From: Frankiaceae bacterium
Lineage (GTDB): Bacteria > Actinomycetota > Actinomycetes > JAFAQI01
Direction of reading: 5' to 3'
DNA length: 6,712 nucleotides
Assembly: GCA_030840545.1 (NCBI GenBank)
Contig: JAVEEH010000173.1
Span: 1-6,712 of the forward strand
Position numbers and translations under genes: made by a program. Shown here in pieces: positions 4,980 to 6,712 of the stretch. The number at the start of each line of letters is the position of its first letter. The stretch's first letter is position 1. Below the pieces are notes generated by a model. That model ran no database searches. It saw nothing but the letters and a program-made list of their open reading frames with translations, and had not been told where the DNA came from.

Positions 4980-5573
4980 GTGAGCAGCCGGTTGGTCGAA
5001 CCCGTCGATGGCAGCGCGAGCGACGTGACGCTTTACGACGGCACCTGCGTGACGATCCGCCCGATTCGGCGGGAGGACGACACCGCTGTCCGCGAGGCGT
5101 TGCGCACCGCGGACCCGAATGACCTCCACCAGCGGTTCATGGGCTGCGCGCCGACTGTGGTGCTGGTGCTGAGCTACTTTCATCACGCTGACGGCATCCG
5201 AGACCTGGCAACAGGCGCCTTTACGGCGGAGGGCCGGTTGGTCGGCGTGGCGCAGTTCGACCGCCCGGAAGGCGGCCCGACGGCCGAGTTCGCGATCGAG
5301 GTCGCGCACGATTTCCAACGCCGAGGGCTCGGCGCCCGACTGCTCGCCGACCTCGAGGACCGCGCGAGGATGGTCGGTGTGCGCGAGCTCACGGCGACCT
5401 ACTACGCCGACAACTTCGCGATCCGCCGGCTGCTCGGCCAATCCGGCCAGATTCAGTCTTCGTCGTACGAGTGCGGGGAAGGCAGCGCGCGGCTCAACTT
5501 GGACCCGGCGCGCGTCCCCGCGTCAGTCGAGCCGGCTCTCGCCCCGGTCCGCGCGATCGAGGTCGACACCTAG
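4980..5573 (+). CDS. GNAT-family N-acetyltransferase
   Basis: This 197-residue, single-domain cytoplasmic enzyme probably moves an acetyl group from acetyl-CoA to a protein lysine or a small amine. The GNAT fold runs from about 16 to 172. It opens with VTLYDGTCVTIRPIRREDDT, the same opening as the catalytic domain of Pat-type protein acetyltransferases. Then come LVGVAQFDR (88-95), EFAIEVAHDFQRRGLG (103-118) with the acetyl-CoA loop QRRGLG, and a final strand/helix region TATYYADNFAIRRLLGQSG. No cAMP-binding or CoA-ligase domain is attached, unlike several Pat proteins. The Pro/Ala-rich tail (176-197) is unlike the family. GTG 4980 is chosen because homology starts about 15 residues later; there is no clear Shine-Dalgarno, consistent with a leaderless message. 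The frame is open to 4779 but overlaps the divergent GH3 start. The last 51 bp overlap the opposing acidic-protein gene. Confidence 0.85.
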   Translation: MSSRLVEPVDGSASDVTLYDGTCVTIRPIRREDDTAVREALRTADPNDLHQRFMGCAPTVVLVLSYFHHADGIRDLATGAFTAEGRLVGVAQFDRPEGGPTAEFAIEVAHDFQRRGLGARLLADLEDRARMVGVRELTATYYADNFAIRRLLGQSGQIQSSSYECGEGSARLNLDPARVPASVEPALAPVRAIEVDT

Positions 5574-5741
5574 CGCACGAGCCTCGGCCTGGTCCACGTC
5601 GAACAGGTCGACGAGCTCGCCCTCGTCGCCGGCCTCGGCCTCGGTGTCGCGCAAGGCCGCGACAGCATCCTGCTCCAGGTCAACCGGCGCATCGAGGGAC
5701 ACGTCGCCGGACACGTCGTGCCGGTGGTCGCGGTCAGTCAT
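5523..5741 (-). CDS. Small acidic hypothetical protein coupled to the XRE-MEDS regulator
   Basis: This protein of 72 residues is strongly acidic (MTDRDHRHDVSGDV at the N-terminus, then DAPVDLEQDAVAALRDTEAE and GELVDLFDVDQAEARALGVD). It has no cysteine, signal peptide or membrane segment. The DVDQAEARALGVDLD segment is reminiscent of short actinobacterial acidic proteins with a DPADVxEQ...VPLDDD pattern; this resemblance is from memory and weak. ATG 5741 overlaps the stop of the regulator gene as ATGA, and GGAAAGG lies about 8 nt upstream within the regulator coding sequence, so coupled translation is likely. The 3' end lies antisense to the last 17 codons of the acetyltransferase gene. No function is known; a partner or modulator of the regulator is a guess from the coupling alone. 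Confidence 0.6.
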   Translation of the reverse strand: MTDRDHRHDVSGDVSLDAPVDLEQDAVAALRDTEAEAGDEGELVDLFDVDQAEARALGVDLDRADRGESRLD

Positions 5742-6502
5742 GCGTTCTGCCTTTCCAACAGGAAGTCCTCGGGAAACTCATACGTCGAGCTGGGTGTCGC
5801 GTCGTTGCCTCGGGTGATCGCCGGATGCGTGCGGTGCGCTTCGGCGACCGCCTCCGCCGGAAATGAGCGCTCGTCGTAGGTGCAGAGGAGTGTGGCCGGC
5901 GACGAGGCGAACGCGAGGTTGACCAGCGACTCATAGCGAGTCCACGCAGCGATCTCGCTCGTAGTGTCGCCGGCCCAGGCCGCTTCGGCGACCACTCGGA
6001 TCCAGACAGCCCCGGCTGCGAACTTCTGCGTCACGAAGTCGGTGTAACGCTCCAGGGCCGCCTTGGGCGACTGATACCAGTCGTCCCAGCCAGCGAACTC
6101 AACCTGCTCGGAGTGGTCGTCCAGCGAGTCGCGGAGGAGGGTCATCTTCGCCGGCGTCATCACTGCCAGCACGCAGTGCGAGCGTTCGACCCCGTCGGTG
6201 ACGAAGGGCCGAGCGGCCGCGACGAAGTCGTCGTCGGCCCCATACGTGGCGACGCGATGCTCGAGCAGCTGCGGCGCGATCGTTGTCGACGCCCCGATCA
6301 GGTAGTCGACGCTCACGCCCAATGCTTCGGATAGCGCTGACAGGCTGCTCGACCGAATGTCCCGGCGCCGGCCGGACTCGATCTGGGCGATGGCAGACCA
6401 GCTCACGCCCGAGTGATAGGCGAGCGCCTCGCGGCTCCAGCCGGCGCGGGCTCGGGCCGTTCGCAGGGCCGCGCCGATGCGCGACGGCTCCACGGCACTC
6501 AC
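5738..6502 (-). CDS. XRE-type transcriptional regulator with C-terminal MEDS sensory domain
   Basis: This 254-residue cytoplasmic regulator has two clear parts. Residues about 9-70 are an XRE/Cro helix-turn-helix (IGAALRTARARAGWSREALA, HSGVSWSAIAQIESGRR, LSALSEALGVSVDYLIG). Residues about 80-228 match the MEDS domain first described from DcmR. They include LEHRVATYGADDDFVAAARP, FVTDGVERSHCVLAVMTPAK, LLRDSL, YTDFVTQKFA, AEAAWAG, RYESLVNLAFA, LLCTYD and the final EAHRTHP. MEDS is predicted to sense simple hydrocarbon derivatives or C1 compounds and in Actinobacteria is often fused to a histidine-kinase-like ATPase; here it is fused to DNA binding. The start is GTG 6502 or GTG 6493, and GAAGGCGAGGGG could serve either. 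It probably autoregulates through the tandem inverted repeats at 6542-6566. The downstream acidic gene is coupled to it by ATGA. Confidence 0.85.
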   Translation of the reverse strand: MSAVEPSRIGAALRTARARAGWSREALAYHSGVSWSAIAQIESGRRRDIRSSSLSALSEALGVSVDYLIGASTTIAPQLLEHRVATYGADDDFVAAARPFVTDGVERSHCVLAVMTPAKMTLLRDSLDDHSEQVEFAGWDDWYQSPKAALERYTDFVTQKFAAGAVWIRVVAEAAWAGDTTSEIAAWTRYESLVNLAFASSPATLLCTYDERSFPAEAVAEAHRTHPAITRGNDATPSSTYEFPEDFLLERQNA

Positions 6503-6520
6503 CCCCTCGCCTTCGGCGAC

Positions 6521-6547
6521 AGTCTATCCCGCGGTCGAGTGTGTCAT
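6521..6547 (-). promoter_or_regulatory. Tentative promoter for the XRE-MEDS gene
   Basis: On the minus strand TAGACT (6526-6521) fits the actinobacterial TANNNT -10, and ATGACA (6547-6542) is one base from TTGACA, but the 15-bp spacing is short. Transcription would begin near 6514, about 12 nt before GTG 6502. The -35 overlaps the left inverted repeat of the tandem operator, which would fit autoregulation. Confidence 0.28.
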
Positions 6548-6566
6548 ATGAGAGTGTCAGTTGACA
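6542..6566. promoter_or_regulatory. Two tandem 12-bp inverted repeats, candidate XRE operator
   Basis: TGTCA-TA-TGAGA (6542-6553, one mismatch) and TGTCA-GT-TGACA (6555-6566, perfect) sit side by side with centres 13 bp apart. The motif GTGTCA is also a direct repeat at 6541 and 6554. The second repeat contains the TTGACA -35 hexamer of a plus-strand promoter, and the block is about 40 bp upstream of the regulator start on the other strand. Small inverted repeats of this size are typical targets of XRE dimers, so autoregulation plus control of the divergent gene is the likely role. Confidence 0.5.
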
Positions 6567-6590
6567 GACCCGAAATCGACAGGGAAATAT
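6561..6590 (+). promoter_or_regulatory. Candidate housekeeping-type promoter for the right-edge gene
   Basis: A perfect -35 TTGACA (6561-6566) is followed after 18 bp by AAATAT (6585-6590) as a possible -10. Transcription would start near 6597, about 20 nt before ATG 6617. The AT content around 6573-6590 is locally higher than in the flanking genes. The -35 overlaps the perfect inverted repeat at 6555-6566, so a bound regulator would block polymerase. The -10 is imperfect, and the call rests mainly on TTGACA and position. Confidence 0.4.
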
Positions 6591-6616
6591 GTCCTTGTGA
6601 CGGTGACGCATTGACC

Positions 6617-6712
6617 ATGATCTCTGCGCCCGACGAAGATCATCCGGATACCACTCGCTACGACTTTCCGGACATGAGTCGTTGGGTCTTCTGCCTCATC
6701 GCTCAGGATGGG
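6617..6712 (+). CDS. Start of an unidentified gene, cut by the right edge
   Basis: ATG 6617 opens 32 codons that reach the window end without a stop: MISAPDEDHPDTTRYDFPDM followed by SRWVFCLIAQDG. The N-terminus is acidic and hydrophilic, and then a hydrophobic strand-like segment WVFCLIA begins. I do not recognise the family from so little sequence. Support comes from position: it is divergent from the XRE-MEDS regulator, behind a TTGACA promoter and the tandem operator, which is the usual place for a regulator's target gene. The ribosome binding site is weak. In-frame TTG 6611 and ATG 6674 are alternative starts. The opposite strand is also open here, so the call is provisional. Confidence 0.4.
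   Translation, partial: MISAPDEDHPDTTRYDFPDMSRWVFCLIAQDG

Noticed and set aside
5606..5650. Short CTCG/CCTCGG repeats suggesting a microsatellite
   Set aside because: They are explained by Glu/Ala and Glu/Asp codon runs of the acidic protein on the other strand.

Overview
The window looks like chromosomal DNA of a high-GC actinobacterium. G+C is visibly high (not counted), codons mostly end in G or C, GTG and TTG starts are common, and the gene families (GAF-ANTAR, SigG-type ECF sigma factor, degenerate STAS protein, MEDS-domain regulator) are typical of Actinobacteria. The genus cannot be fixed from this sequence. There is no tRNA, rRNA, transposase, phage gene or CRISPR array, and no gene-free stretch longer than about 215 bases.

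Layout from left to right. Bases 1-607 (-) hold the N-terminal part of a GAF-ANTAR sensor that runs off the left edge. Bases 608-769 are a divergent intergenic region with a perfect 18-bp dyad. Bases 770-1735 (+) encode a SigG-like ECF sigma factor with a SnoaL-like C-terminal domain. Four minus-strand genes converge on it, in transcription order: a 46-residue Lys-rich protein (3209-3069), a 117-residue orphan (3033-2680), a VC0807-like membrane protein (2683-2030, TTG start overlapping the preceding stop) and a small degenerate STAS protein (1951-1649, TTG start). The STAS gene overlaps the sigma gene tail to tail by 87 bp. Further right is a secreted GH3 beta-N-acetylhexosaminidase-like enzyme (4809-3424, -). 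A GNAT acetyltransferase is divergent from it (4980-5573, +); its upstream region carries a 10-bp direct repeat, AGGACCTTTG, on a 21-bp period that resembles DosR/DevR-type boxes. A minus-strand pair follows: an XRE-MEDS regulator (6502-5738) and, coupled by ATGA, a small acidic protein (5741-5523). A plus-strand gene starts at about 6617 and is cut by the right edge. Between it and the regulator lie two tandem 12-bp inverted repeats, one embedded in a TTGACA -35 element.

The common theme is sensing and transcriptional control (GAF-ANTAR, ECF sigma, STAS, XRE-MEDS, possible DosR-type box), alongside one cell-wall-type hydrolase and one acetyltransferase. That these genes act together is inference. 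The least familiar and most testable items are the XRE-MEDS/acidic-protein pair with its tandem operator, the doubly coding sigma/STAS tail, and the Lys-rich small protein heading the four-gene run. Two of the real genes, the edge-truncated GAF gene and the 46-codon gene, are easy to miss because longer open frames in other phases cover them.
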